Assembly: GCA_003518475.1 (NCBI GenBank)
Contig: DOYO01000156.1
Span: 1,872 to 7,119, forward strand
DNA from: Acholeplasmataceae bacterium
GTDB taxonomy: Bacteria > Bacillota_I > Bacilli_A > Acholeplasmatales > Acholeplasmataceae
Length of the DNA: 5,248 nucleotides
Direction: 5' to 3'
This document shows, piece after piece, positions 1-5,248 of this stretch. Position 1 is the first letter of the stretch. Every line of letters begins with the position of its first letter. Below the pieces are notes generated by a model, which saw only the letters and a program-made list of their open reading frames with translations, did not search any database and was not told the origin of the DNA. The position numbers were made by a program, and so were the translations under genes.

Positions 1-293
1 TGGCACAAAATCCATCAATTATATTGGCAGATGAACCTGTTGCATCACTTGACCCTATCACTGCGAATCAAATCATGAAGGATTTCGAACGTATTAATAA
101 AACTGAAAAAATTACGATATTAGTTAACATGCATCACGTGGACTTAGCATTAAAGTATGCGTCACGTGTTATTGGTATCAATCAAGGAAAAATCGTCTAT
201 GATGGTGGTAGCGAAAATATCACTGAAGCTATCTTAAAGACCATTTATGGGAGAGAGTTAACCGATGAAGACATTATGTTCAAAGATAAGTAA
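1..293 (+). CDS. phnC: Phosphonate-type ABC transporter ATP-binding protein PhnC, C-terminal part (5' end cut by window)
   Basis: This is the last 96 codons (first full codon at position 3) of an ABC ATPase that powers import through the two permeases encoded just downstream; it would sit on the cytoplasmic face of the membrane. Seen directly: the Walker B stretch IILADEP followed by the D-loop ASLDP, then the switch-region histidine in NMHHVDLALKYA, then the GINQGKIVYDG strand and the IYGREL ending. The HHVDLAL...A.R.IGI...G.IV.DG pattern is characteristic of PhnC and separates it from most other ABC ATPases. The Walker A and signature motifs lie outside the window. The stop is TAA. The end of the gene overlaps the next start by 29 bp. 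Family identity is secure; the transported substrate is not determined by this fragment. Confidence 0.93.
   Translation, partial: AQNPSIILADEPVASLDPITANQIMKDFERINKTEKITILVNMHHVDLALKYASRVIGINQGKIVYDGGSENITEAILKTIYGRELTDEDIMFKDK
249..255 (+). promoter_or_regulatory. Ribosome binding site for the first permease, inside phnC
   Basis: GGGAGAG lies 9 bp before the ATG at 265, within the phnC coding sequence. It supports ATG 265 as the start rather than the weaker TTG at 295, which lies after the phnC stop and has no comparable purine-rich stretch at the right distance. Confidence 0.6.
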
Positions 294-1143
294 TTTGTTC
301 AAAAAGTTAATTGACAGAAATAAACGTTATCGAACTTCAGTCTTGGAAGATGGATCATCCATTACACGACCTTTTTCCTATGTGATTATGGTTACTTCCA
401 TTATTCTCATCGTCTTTATCTACTTTTGGGACATGATTGTCACAGATTTCTTCAATAAATTTGGATTTCAATATTTTATTTCGAGCATTCCGAATTTCTT
501 CACAATTATTCAAAAAATGATTGCTCAAATCAATTGGTCATATTTTGATCGAGTTGTATCTCCACTTGTTGATACCATCCAAATTTCTGTTATCGGGACG
601 TTAGTTGGATCCATTATTGCTCTTCCAGTTGCAATATTGGCATCACAAAACATTATGGGCAAGAGCCAAATTCCCAATATAGTTAAATTTCTGTTGTCCA
701 TTATCAGAACTTTCCCCACACTCGTCTACGCATTGATTTTTTCATTCATCTTTGGATTTGGAACATTCATTGGTGTTTTGGCAACTGTTGTCTTTACATT
801 CAGTATCGTTACCAAAATGATGTATGAAATCATTGAAACCATTGATATGGGAGCATTCATCGCCATTGAGGCGACAGGTGCAACAAAATTGCAGGCATTT
901 CGTGCTGCAGTCATCCCCCAAATTATCGGTAGATATTACTCTGTCATACTCTATAACTTTGAAATCAATTTACGTGCATCTGCAATTTTAGGATTTGTCA
1001 ATGCCGGTGGTATTGGAATCATCATGAATGACCAGATGGCGTTGATGAGATATGGCAATGTTGCGGTGATTGTACTTGCACTGCTTGTTGTTGTTATTTT
1101 AGTTCAAAATCTGTCTGAACAACTGAGAAGGAGGTTATCATAA
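265..1143 (+). CDS. phnE: Phosphonate-type ABC transporter permease PhnE (first of two)
   Basis: Integral membrane subunit of a binding-protein-dependent importer, 292 residues, a usual length for PhnE. A basic, hydrophilic N-terminus (about residues 1-36) precedes a first membrane segment near 38-60; further hydrophobic segments are seen near 104-127, 142-184 and 262-282. The ATPase-contacting EAA loop is clear at residues 202-218 (EATGATKLQAFRAAVIP), followed by the PhnE-type stretch YNFEINLRASAILG and GFVNAGGIGIIM at about 230-254. The RTFP motif at 148-151 is matched by RSFP in the second permease. ATG 265 is favoured by the ribosome binding site at 249-255; the gene overlaps phnC by 29 bp and its TAA stop shares one base with the next ATG. 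Both arrangements suggest an operon with coupled translation. Substrate specificity cannot be read from a permease; phosphonate is the family default, with phosphite or a thiamine-like ligand possible. Confidence 0.92.
   Translation: MKTLCSKISNLFKKLIDRNKRYRTSVLEDGSSITRPFSYVIMVTSIILIVFIYFWDMIVTDFFNKFGFQYFISSIPNFFTIIQKMIAQINWSYFDRVVSPLVDTIQISVIGTLVGSIIALPVAILASQNIMGKSQIPNIVKFLLSIIRTFPTLVYALIFSFIFGFGTFIGVLATVVFTFSIVTKMMYEIIETIDMGAFIAIEATGATKLQAFRAAVIPQIIGRYYSVILYNFEINLRASAILGFVNAGGIGIIMNDQMALMRYGNVAVIVLALLVVVILVQNLSEQLRRRLS
1128..1134 (+). promoter_or_regulatory. Consensus ribosome binding site for the second permease
   Basis: AAGGAGG lies 8 bp before the ATG at 1143, within the last codons of the first permease gene. 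It is a near-perfect match to the anti-Shine-Dalgarno sequence and fixes the start of the second permease at the TAATG stop-start overlap. Confidence 0.85.
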
Positions 1144-1952
1144 TGCAAGAGATCCTTCGTGCCTATGAAGAACGTCCTAGACATACAGTCAGAAACATCA
1201 TCGTTGTTTCAGTCATCCTGTTTTTGACTATTTGGAGTACGGATGTCATTAATTACCCCGGTTTATTTGAGAATGGATTAGATATAGCTAAAAACATTTT
1301 TAAAGCCTTATTCAATCCATCTTGGAACTTGTTATTCAGTCTTCAGGTTGATGGTATACCTTTATTGATGTTTCAAACATTAGGTATTGCGTTTTTAGGG
1401 ACATTACTCGGTGCTGTATTATCATTTCCGTTCGCTTTCTTAACAGCAAGAAATATTGTTGGAAAATTCAATATCATTGGTAGCACCATCATATCAATCA
1501 TCCGCTCATTTCCATTCTTTTTAATCGCTTTAATGTTTGTCAGAGTCAGTGGACCTGGTCCAATGACTGGCGTATTAACAATCGGGGTTCTTTCTATCGG
1601 TATGATATCTAAAATGTACATTGAAGTCATTGAAGATATTGACCCAAGCATTTTACAGTCACTAGATGCTTTAGGAGCAACCAGATATCAAAAAATTAGG
1701 TATGGCATCATGCCACAACTCACTGCAAGTATTATTTCGGTTATTATTTACAGATTCGAAATTAACGTAAAAAACGCTACAGTTTTAGGTATTGTAGGTG
1801 CTGGTGGTATCGGTGTGACTTTACTGACTGCAATGAATGCGGGAAGATGGAGAGATACAGCTGCAGCATTGTGGGGCATTATTGTTGTAGTCTTGATTGT
1901 TGACTATTTCTCAACAAAAATAAGAAGACGACTTGTAGGCGGAAGACAATAA
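1143..1952 (+). CDS. phnE: Phosphonate-type ABC transporter permease PhnE (second of two)
   Basis: Second membrane subunit of the same importer, 269 residues. It is clearly homologous to, but distinct from, the preceding permease, so the channel is probably a heterodimer. Hydrophobic segments are visible near residues 17-32, 75-102, 112-133, 140-157 and 238-256. The EAA-type loop is at 175-191 (DALGATRYQKIRYGIMP), followed by IYRFEINVKNATVLG and GIVGAGGIGVTLL, the matching PhnE signature. RSFP occurs at 121-124. The N-terminus is shorter than that of the first permease, and the C-terminus is strongly basic (KIRRRLVGGRQ), consistent with a cytoplasmic tail. The start ATG is fixed by AAGGAGG 8 bp upstream. 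It is the last gene of the operon visible here, followed after 14 bp by a strong terminator hairpin. Tandem phnE genes are a known arrangement in phnCDEE operons of Firmicutes. Confidence 0.92.
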   Translation: MQEILRAYEERPRHTVRNIIVVSVILFLTIWSTDVINYPGLFENGLDIAKNIFKALFNPSWNLLFSLQVDGIPLLMFQTLGIAFLGTLLGAVLSFPFAFLTARNIVGKFNIIGSTIISIIRSFPFFLIALMFVRVSGPGPMTGVLTIGVLSIGMISKMYIEVIEDIDPSILQSLDALGATRYQKIRYGIMPQLTASIISVIIYRFEINVKNATVLGIVGAGGIGVTLLTAMNAGRWRDTAAALWGIIVVVLIVDYFSTKIRRRLVGGRQ

Positions 1953-1966
1953 AATCCATAAAAATT

Positions 1967-2033
1967 AAAAAATCTCCAAGATTGGGACAAATGCAGCGAT
2001 TGGTTGCAACTGTCCTTATCAAGGGGATTTTTT
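1967..2033. terminator. Bidirectional terminator: long interrupted hairpin between convergent genes
   Basis: The 67 bases fold symmetrically about position 2000. Outer stem: AAAAAATCTCC (1967-1977) pairs with GGGGATTTTTT (2023-2033), with one G-T wobble. After a 2x2 internal loop, 1980-1982 pairs with 2018-2020, and after a 1-base mismatch 1984-1989 (GGGACA) pairs with 2011-2016 (TGTCCT, one wobble). After a second 2x2 loop, TGCAG (1992-1996) pairs with TTGCA (2004-2008), leaving a 7-base loop CGATTGG. The terminal T-run follows on the + strand and the A-run gives a U-tract on the - strand, so it can end both the transporter operon and the convergent phosphatase gene. Its 3' arm includes the last two bases of the phosphatase stop codon. 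The pairing was worked out by hand. Confidence 0.82.
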
Positions 2034-3549
2034 AGATGACTTTGAAGTTCTCTATAGTTTCAATCTCCAAAACTGGATGCTTTTCAATATATTCTTTGAT
2101 TAAATCAAAATAAGATACAGGATAAGATATAATCTTTTTCGCTTTCTTGAACATTTCAAAACCACCGCTTCCAATTGCTCGATATGAATTGATCGCCAAT
2201 TTAAATAAAGAATTTGGTTTTATATCTTCATTTTGGTATGTTAAGGAAACAATACGTTGACCAATTTCTTGATTGATATCCATGATATAGGAGATTCCGT
2301 CATAGACATCGTAATTATAATGTTCAACTTTCGGGAAAAGAAATTTGGGGTTAACCACGATCTGTTGATTCACTTTTGAGAAGTATGACGCATTTTTTTC
2401 TAGAGCCTCTTTAAGAATTTCTCCCGTTACCTCCAATACGACCAAATCGTTTTCAAAAGGAAAATTGACAGCAATATCACTTAAGGTGAGATCATGCGGA
2501 AATCCATTTGTCTCATTGGGGAGGGAAGCTACTGAAATGTCCGCTTTTGTGTACTCGAGCTGAACTTGGTTGATGAATTGAAATAATGCATGTTTTTTGA
2601 CTCTACAATCCAACGGAGAGTATATGCACATCTCATTTATGATGGTTCCTATTTTTTGTGAGAGATATTTGTTGGTTTTTTGAATATCGTTTTCGAGTAA
2701 AGCCTCAATGCTTGAATCGATTGAACAAGATGATAAAGGAATGATATGCGCATGTATTTTTTTGTTCATCTGATCATCAAACAAAATATCGATTAAACCA
2801 AAATCCTTGGCATTGTGAGAAGTTTGCAAAGCGACTCTGCCGTTTTTTTGAAAACCTTGTGGAATGTGTTGATGACCGGTTAACAAAATATCGATATCTT
2901 GGATTTGAAACAGTTCATATCCTTTATTTTCAACTGTCTTGGATCCATAGACTTGATTTGTCTCTAGGTTTTGATTAAATCCTCCGTGATATAAAACGAT
3001 AATTAAATCTGAATTTTGTTTCAAATGATAATCAGCAATAACTTTTTTGGTTGTTTCCACAGCATCCAAAAATGTGAATCCGTCAAGATTTTCAGGTTTC
3101 TCCCAAAATGGAATGAATTCGGTAGTCACTCCGATGATGGCAACCCTGATTTCATTGATTACTCGGATAGCATGCGTTTTATAAAATGGCTTACCGTTTT
3201 TATGAATGTTTGCACATAAAATATCGCCATGATATTGAGATTGGAAAGAGGATAAGTAGGGTAATCCATAATTAAAATCATGATTTCCTAAGGTGACATA
3301 CTCATAATTCATGGAATTAAATATTTTTGCAGCTGGGTTATAAAGACTATTTTTTCTTGAATAATCTAAAAGAGGAGATCCTTGTAAAAAGTCTCCATTG
3401 TCGAGCAATAGATAAGGTGTATTTAGATTTTTAAGATAACTTGATAGTCTGGATAAACCGAAAGCACCAAATTTACCATTCATAAAGTCGTAAGCAGATA
3501 GTCTGCCATGTGTATCCGATGTATAAATAATACTTATCTTTTTTTGCAT
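2032..3549 (-). CDS. Metallophosphatase of the 5'-nucleotidase / 2',3'-cyclic-nucleotide phosphodiesterase family, cytoplasmic form
   Basis: Predicted two-metal phosphoesterase of 505 residues that releases phosphate from nucleotides (5'-, 3'- or cyclic 2',3'-). The N-terminal catalytic domain shows all the expected metal ligands: D12 and H14 in SDTHG, D53 in NGDFLQG, N89 and H90 in GNHD, H188 in YHGG, and H226 and H228 in TGHQH. The C-terminal nucleotide-binding domain (about 300-490) shows NFPFENDLVVLEVTG (362-376), YNYDVYDGISYIMDI (411-425) and INSYRAIGSGGF (453-464). The YNYD...GI.Y..D....GQRI pattern resembles CpdB-type proteins, so 2',3'-cyclic-nucleotide activity is as likely as 5'-nucleotidase. 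Unlike periplasmic UshA/CpdB or wall-bound forms, there is no signal peptide: the protein opens MQKKISIIYTSD, directly with the first catalytic strand. It therefore probably works inside the cell, like Bacillus YunD. The start ATG has AGGAG 6 bp upstream. It is divergent from the purine nucleoside phosphorylase gene. Exact substrate is not determinable. Confidence 0.9.
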   Translation of the reverse strand: MQKKISIIYTSDTHGRLSAYDFMNGKFGAFGLSRLSSYLKNLNTPYLLLDNGDFLQGSPLLDYSRKNSLYNPAAKIFNSMNYEYVTLGNHDFNYGLPYLSSFQSQYHGDILCANIHKNGKPFYKTHAIRVINEIRVAIIGVTTEFIPFWEKPENLDGFTFLDAVETTKKVIADYHLKQNSDLIIVLYHGGFNQNLETNQVYGSKTVENKGYELFQIQDIDILLTGHQHIPQGFQKNGRVALQTSHNAKDFGLIDILFDDQMNKKIHAHIIPLSSCSIDSSIEALLENDIQKTNKYLSQKIGTIINEMCIYSPLDCRVKKHALFQFINQVQLEYTKADISVASLPNETNGFPHDLTLSDIAVNFPFENDLVVLEVTGEILKEALEKNASYFSKVNQQIVVNPKFLFPKVEHYNYDVYDGISYIMDINQEIGQRIVSLTYQNEDIKPNSLFKLAINSYRAIGSGGFEMFKKAKKIISYPVSYFDLIKEYIEKHPVLEIETIENFKVI

Positions 3550-3555
3550 TCTAAA

Positions 3556-3560
3556 CTCCT
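3556..3560 (-). promoter_or_regulatory. Ribosome binding site of the metallophosphatase gene
   Basis: Read on the minus strand, AGGAG lies 6 bp before the ATG at 3549. It supports this start, which also places the first catalytic beta-strand directly at the N-terminus. Confidence 0.75.
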
Positions 3561-3574
3561 GTTTTGCTACATTT

Positions 3575-3603
3575 ATTATACACTATGCATACATTGTTAT
3601 CTA
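3575..3603 (-). promoter_or_regulatory. Candidate sigma-A promoter for the metallophosphatase gene
   Basis: On the minus strand there is a perfect -10 box TATAAT (3575-3580), with a TAGATA hexamer (3598-3603) 17 bp upstream that matches the -35 consensus at four of six positions. The start point would fall near 3568, giving a leader of about 18 bases that contains the ribosome binding site. The -10 is convincing, the -35 only moderate. Confidence 0.6.
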
Positions 3604-3637
3604 TTAAATTCAATGAACTATTGTGTTTGAATTTAAT
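3603..3637. repeat. Inverted repeat with 11-bp perfect arms in the divergent promoter region
   Basis: ATTAAATTCAA (3603-3613) and TTGAATTTAAT (3627-3637) are perfect reverse complements separated by 13 bp, centred on 3620. The proximal arm touches the candidate -35 box of the metallophosphatase gene. There is no T-run on either side and the arms are almost all A/T, so a transcription terminator is unlikely. A binding site for a dimeric regulator is possible, but no regulator gene is in the window. The symmetry is seen directly; the function is inferred. Confidence 0.5.
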
Positions 3638-3680
3638 CCATTAGGTAGAAAATGATAAAAAGCAGCAGAAGTTCATCCTG

Positions 3681-3710
3681 TTGACTCGATTTTGATGGTT
3701 ACACTATAGG
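3681..3710 (+). promoter_or_regulatory. Weak second promoter candidate upstream of the purine nucleoside phosphorylase
   Basis: TTGACT (3681-3686) matches the -35 consensus at five of six positions, and TATAGG (3705-3710) matches the -10 at four of six, with an 18-bp spacer. It would produce a leader of about 70 bases. The -10 is poor, so this is only a possibility beside the better candidate at 3730-3758. Confidence 0.25.
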
Positions 3711-3729
3711 TTTGGTGGACTTTTTCATC

Positions 3730-3758
3730 TTCACGAATGTTATTGATGATGTTATAAT
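3730..3758 (+). promoter_or_regulatory. Candidate sigma-A promoter for the purine nucleoside phosphorylase operon
   Basis: TTCACG (3730-3735, four of six matches to the -35 consensus) and a perfect TATAAT (3753-3758) are separated by 17 bp. Transcription would begin near 3765, about 25 bases before the ATG. The 7-bp direct repeat ATGTTAT (3737-3743 and 3749-3755, 12 bp apart) lies in the spacer and runs into the -10 box, where a regulator could act, although it may be chance in AT-rich DNA. Confidence 0.55.
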
Positions 3759-3778
3759 TGAAATAGAGAGATTCAATT
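3756..3778 (+). repeat. Small inverted repeat next to the phosphorylase ribosome binding site
   Basis: AATTGAA (3756-3762) and TTCAATT (3772-3778) are perfect complements with a 9-base loop, ending directly before the GAGG ribosome binding site at 3779-3782. Only one G-C pair is present, so a stable RNA hairpin is doubtful, and its 5' arm overlaps the -10 box and may not be transcribed. The TTCAA/TTGAA core is shared with the larger inverted repeat at 3603-3637. Confidence 0.3.
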
Positions 3779-3789
3779 GAGGAAATCAA

Positions 3790-4611
3790 ATGGACATGAT
3801 GCAAAAGATCAATGAAGCGAAAAACTACATCAGAACGAAATCATCTCTTTCACCAAAGATTGGATTGGTCTTGGGTTCAGGCTTGGGATCACTTGTTGAA
3901 GAGATGACGGATGCGGTTCATATACCCTTTGAAAGCATACCCCATTTCGCCATTCCCACCGTGGAAGGGCACTCCGGCAAGGTTGTCATCGGGAAACTGA
4001 ATGGTGTTCTGGTTGTCGCATTATCTGGCAGATATCATTATTATGAAGGATATGATTTATCTGTTGTGACGTTCCCCATTCGGGTGATGAAAATGCTCGG
4101 TGTTGAAACAGTCATTTTGACCAATGCTTGCGGAGCAGTCAACAAAGATTTTAAACCTGGTGATTTGATGCTTATTACTGATCACTTGAATTTAACAGCG
4201 AATAATCCGTTAATCGGGAAAAATATCGATTTTCTAGGACCAAGGTTCGCAGATGCATCGGAAATATATACCAAACAATTGAGATGTATTGCCCATGAAG
4301 CGGCATATGAACTCAAGATGAAGTTGCAAGAAGGGGTCTACACCTGGTGGACAGGTCCGAGCTATGAAACCCCTGCAGAAATTAAGATGATCAGGATACT
4401 TGGTGGAGATGCTGTCGGCATGTCCACGGTTCCTGAAAGCTTGGTAGCATCCCATATGGGCATGCAAGTCTTAGGAATATCTTGTTTAACCAACATGGCG
4501 AGCGGTATTCTAGACCAAAAACTATCACATCATGAGGTTTTAGAAGTCGCATCCTCAGTCAAATATCAATTTAGTCTGTTGATCAAAAGTATCGTTTCAA
4601 AAATTAAGTAG
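3790..4611 (+). CDS. punA: Purine nucleoside phosphorylase, trimeric (inosine/guanosine) type
   Basis: Cytoplasmic enzyme that splits purine (deoxy)nucleosides with phosphate into free base and (deoxy)ribose 1-phosphate, a step of purine salvage. Its 273 residues match the length of the trimeric PNP/MTAP family. Visible motifs: the phosphate-binding GSGLG (29-33), H61 in EGHSGK, RYHYYEG (81-87), LTNACGAVN (110-118), TDHLNLTANNPL (130-141), PRF (151-153), the base-binding region TGPSYETPAE (188-197) with E193 equivalent to the human catalytic Glu201, GMSTVPE (210-216), and SCLTN with N235 equivalent to human Asn243. The Glu/Asn pair is typical of 6-oxopurine (inosine, guanosine) specificity rather than methylthioadenosine phosphorylase. 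ATG 3790 is chosen over in-frame ATGs at 3796 and 3799 because GAGG at 3779-3782 is 7 bp away. The stop is TAG. The next gene begins 26 bp later with no terminator between, suggesting co-transcription. The divergent phosphatase could supply its nucleoside substrates. Confidence 0.95.
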   Translation: MDMMQKINEAKNYIRTKSSLSPKIGLVLGSGLGSLVEEMTDAVHIPFESIPHFAIPTVEGHSGKVVIGKLNGVLVVALSGRYHYYEGYDLSVVTFPIRVMKMLGVETVILTNACGAVNKDFKPGDLMLITDHLNLTANNPLIGKNIDFLGPRFADASEIYTKQLRCIAHEAAYELKMKLQEGVYTWWTGPSYETPAEIKMIRILGGDAVGMSTVPESLVASHMGMQVLGISCLTNMASGILDQKLSHHEVLEVASSVKYQFSLLIKSIVSKIK

Positions 4612-4624
4612 AACTCTGATTTTT

Positions 4625-4630
4625 GGAGGG
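4625..4630 (+). promoter_or_regulatory. Strong ribosome binding site of the ankyrin-repeat gene
   Basis: GGAGGG lies 7 bp before the ATG at 4638. It fixes the start of the last gene. A GTG at 4631 is out of frame with the long reading frame and too close to this site. Confidence 0.75.
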
Positions 4631-4637
4631 GTGAGCA

Positions 4638-5248
4638 ATGGAAAAGACAATCATTCAAAAAGCCAAAGATGATAAACTTCATCCTTTTATTGTCGTCCTC
4701 ATCTCTATTTCCATGATTCCTCCCAATCTGACCCCGGGTACTGGAGCAGAAGAACTCTTTTATAAACTGATCTTCAAAGAAGATGAAGCCAACAGATCTC
4801 AATCCATTCTTCTAAACGCTTTAATCCCATTAATTTACGAACTTTCTCCATTTTGGAAAAATGAAATCAGAAAGAACTTCCCCATCCCCCAATCCTTATT
4901 GCTGAAAAAGATCTTCATCGGGTTAAGAGATGACTTGACAGAAGATATGTCATTTCCTTTTCATGATGAAACCATAACGCTCAAAGAGTTTACCGATGAA
5001 GCGCTCATGGAGTACTTCACCGTCAAATATGATCCGGGCATCAAAAAGATTCTTGAAGATTTATATAAAACAGATAACGTTGAGGCATTCAGATCCAATG
5101 TTCAAGATATCTTCTTAAGCGTCAAAGTCCGCAGTTTCTATAGTGAAACAGTGCTTCACATCGCAATCGAATATAAAGCGAACCGGATCGCCCGGTTCTT
5201 AATCGAACATGACTTTCCTTTAGAGGTTGTCGATAACTTTGGAAATAC
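4638..5248 (+). CDS. Unrecognised protein with C-terminal ankyrin repeat(s), 3' end cut by window
   Basis: An open frame runs from ATG 4638 to the window edge without a stop: 203 complete codons. Residues 1 to about 165 match no family I recognise. They are rich in charged and aromatic residues, have only a short hydrophobic stretch (about 17-27, IVVLISISMI) too short for a sure membrane segment, and carry no signal peptide. Residues 169-203 read as an ankyrin repeat: the TVLHIA turn-helix start, a second helix NRIARFLIEHDFP, then VVDNFGN, the usual D..GN lead into the next repeat. More repeats probably follow outside the window. Ankyrin repeats bind proteins, so a scaffold or partner-binding role is the most that can be said. 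Of 22 isoleucine codons 14 are ATC, which is C-rich for such AT-rich DNA. The gene follows the phosphorylase by 26 bp with a strong ribosome binding site and is probably in the same operon. Confidence 0.8.
   Translation, partial: MEKTIIQKAKDDKLHPFIVVLISISMIPPNLTPGTGAEELFYKLIFKEDEANRSQSILLNALIPLIYELSPFWKNEIRKNFPIPQSLLLKKIFIGLRDDLTEDMSFPFHDETITLKEFTDEALMEYFTVKYDPGIKKILEDLYKTDNVEAFRSNVQDIFLSVKVRSFYSETVLHIAIEYKANRIARFLIEHDFPLEVVDNFGN

Noticed and set aside
525..914. Two short minus-strand open frames (525-719 and 726-914)
   Set aside because: They lie wholly within the well-supported first permease gene, have no ribosome binding site of note and resemble no protein; they are frame shadows.
1373..1651. 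Minus-strand open frame of 92 codons
   Set aside because: It is antisense to the conserved core of the second permease and has no recognisable motif.
3016..3219. Plus-strand open frame of 67 codons inside the metallophosphatase gene
   Set aside because: It is antisense to the catalytic domain, which has intact conserved motifs; no support for an independent gene.
3603..3637. Inverted repeat considered as a transcription terminator
   Set aside because: Arms are nearly all A/T, the loop is long, no T-run follows on either strand, and it lies between divergent genes where no terminator is needed.
3655..3728. AAAAAG near 3656-3661 and CTTTTT near 3720-3725 considered as the base of a hairpin
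   Set aside because: The match does not extend inward beyond the six-base runs, so it is most likely chance.
3638..3789. Possible purine riboswitch in the leader of the phosphorylase gene
   Set aside because: I looked for the three-way junction with its conserved core and closing stem and found none; the better promoter leaves only about 25 bases of leader, too short for one.
4234..4802. Minus-strand open frames opposite the phosphorylase and ankyrin-repeat genes (4234-4467 and 4566-4802)
   Set aside because: Both are shadows of plus-strand genes; the second spans the start of the ankyrin-repeat gene, which has a strong ribosome binding site and a 203-codon open frame.

Overview
The window is AT-rich bacterial DNA carrying six protein genes, two of them cut by the window edges. 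Compact gene packing, strong AGGAGG-type ribosome binding sites and low GC suggest a Firmicutes or Mollicutes-related organism (an Acholeplasma/Izemoplasma-like lineage would fit, but this is inference). All tryptophans I checked are TGG and no TGA interrupts a recognisable gene, so the standard bacterial code applies rather than the UGA=Trp mycoplasma code.

Positions 1-1952 (+ strand) are the end of a phosphonate-type ABC importer operon: the C-terminal part of the ATPase PhnC, then two different PhnE-type permeases. The genes overlap (29 bp and 1 bp) and each permease start has its own Shine-Dalgarno sequence, so they are probably translationally coupled. No substrate-binding protein (PhnD) or C-P lyase gene is visible, so the true substrate is open (phosphonate, phosphite or another small phosphorus compound, or a thiamine-like ligand as in some mollicute homologues). 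A long interrupted hairpin at 1967-2033, A-tract on one side and T-tract on the other, lies between this operon and the convergent next gene and looks like a bidirectional terminator.

Positions 2032-3549 (- strand) encode a 505-residue metallophosphatase of the 5'-nucleotidase / 2',3'-cyclic-nucleotide phosphodiesterase superfamily without a signal peptide. It is divergent from a trimeric-type purine nucleoside phosphorylase at 3790-4611 (+). The 240-bp region between them holds a promoter candidate for each direction, an 11-bp-arm inverted repeat and short repeats near the start of the phosphorylase gene. Dephosphorylation of nucleotides to nucleosides followed by phosphorolysis of purine nucleosides would form a simple salvage route in the cytoplasm.

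Positions 4638 to the end (+) hold the first 203 codons of an unrecognised protein whose last visible stretch is an ankyrin repeat. It lies 26 bp after the phosphorylase stop with a strong ribosome binding site and no terminator between, so the two are likely co-transcribed. This gene, with an uncharacterised N-terminal region of about 165 residues before the ankyrin part, is the least explained element. The rest is ordinary metabolism and transport; I see no mobile element, CRISPR, tRNA or rRNA gene and no convincing new system.
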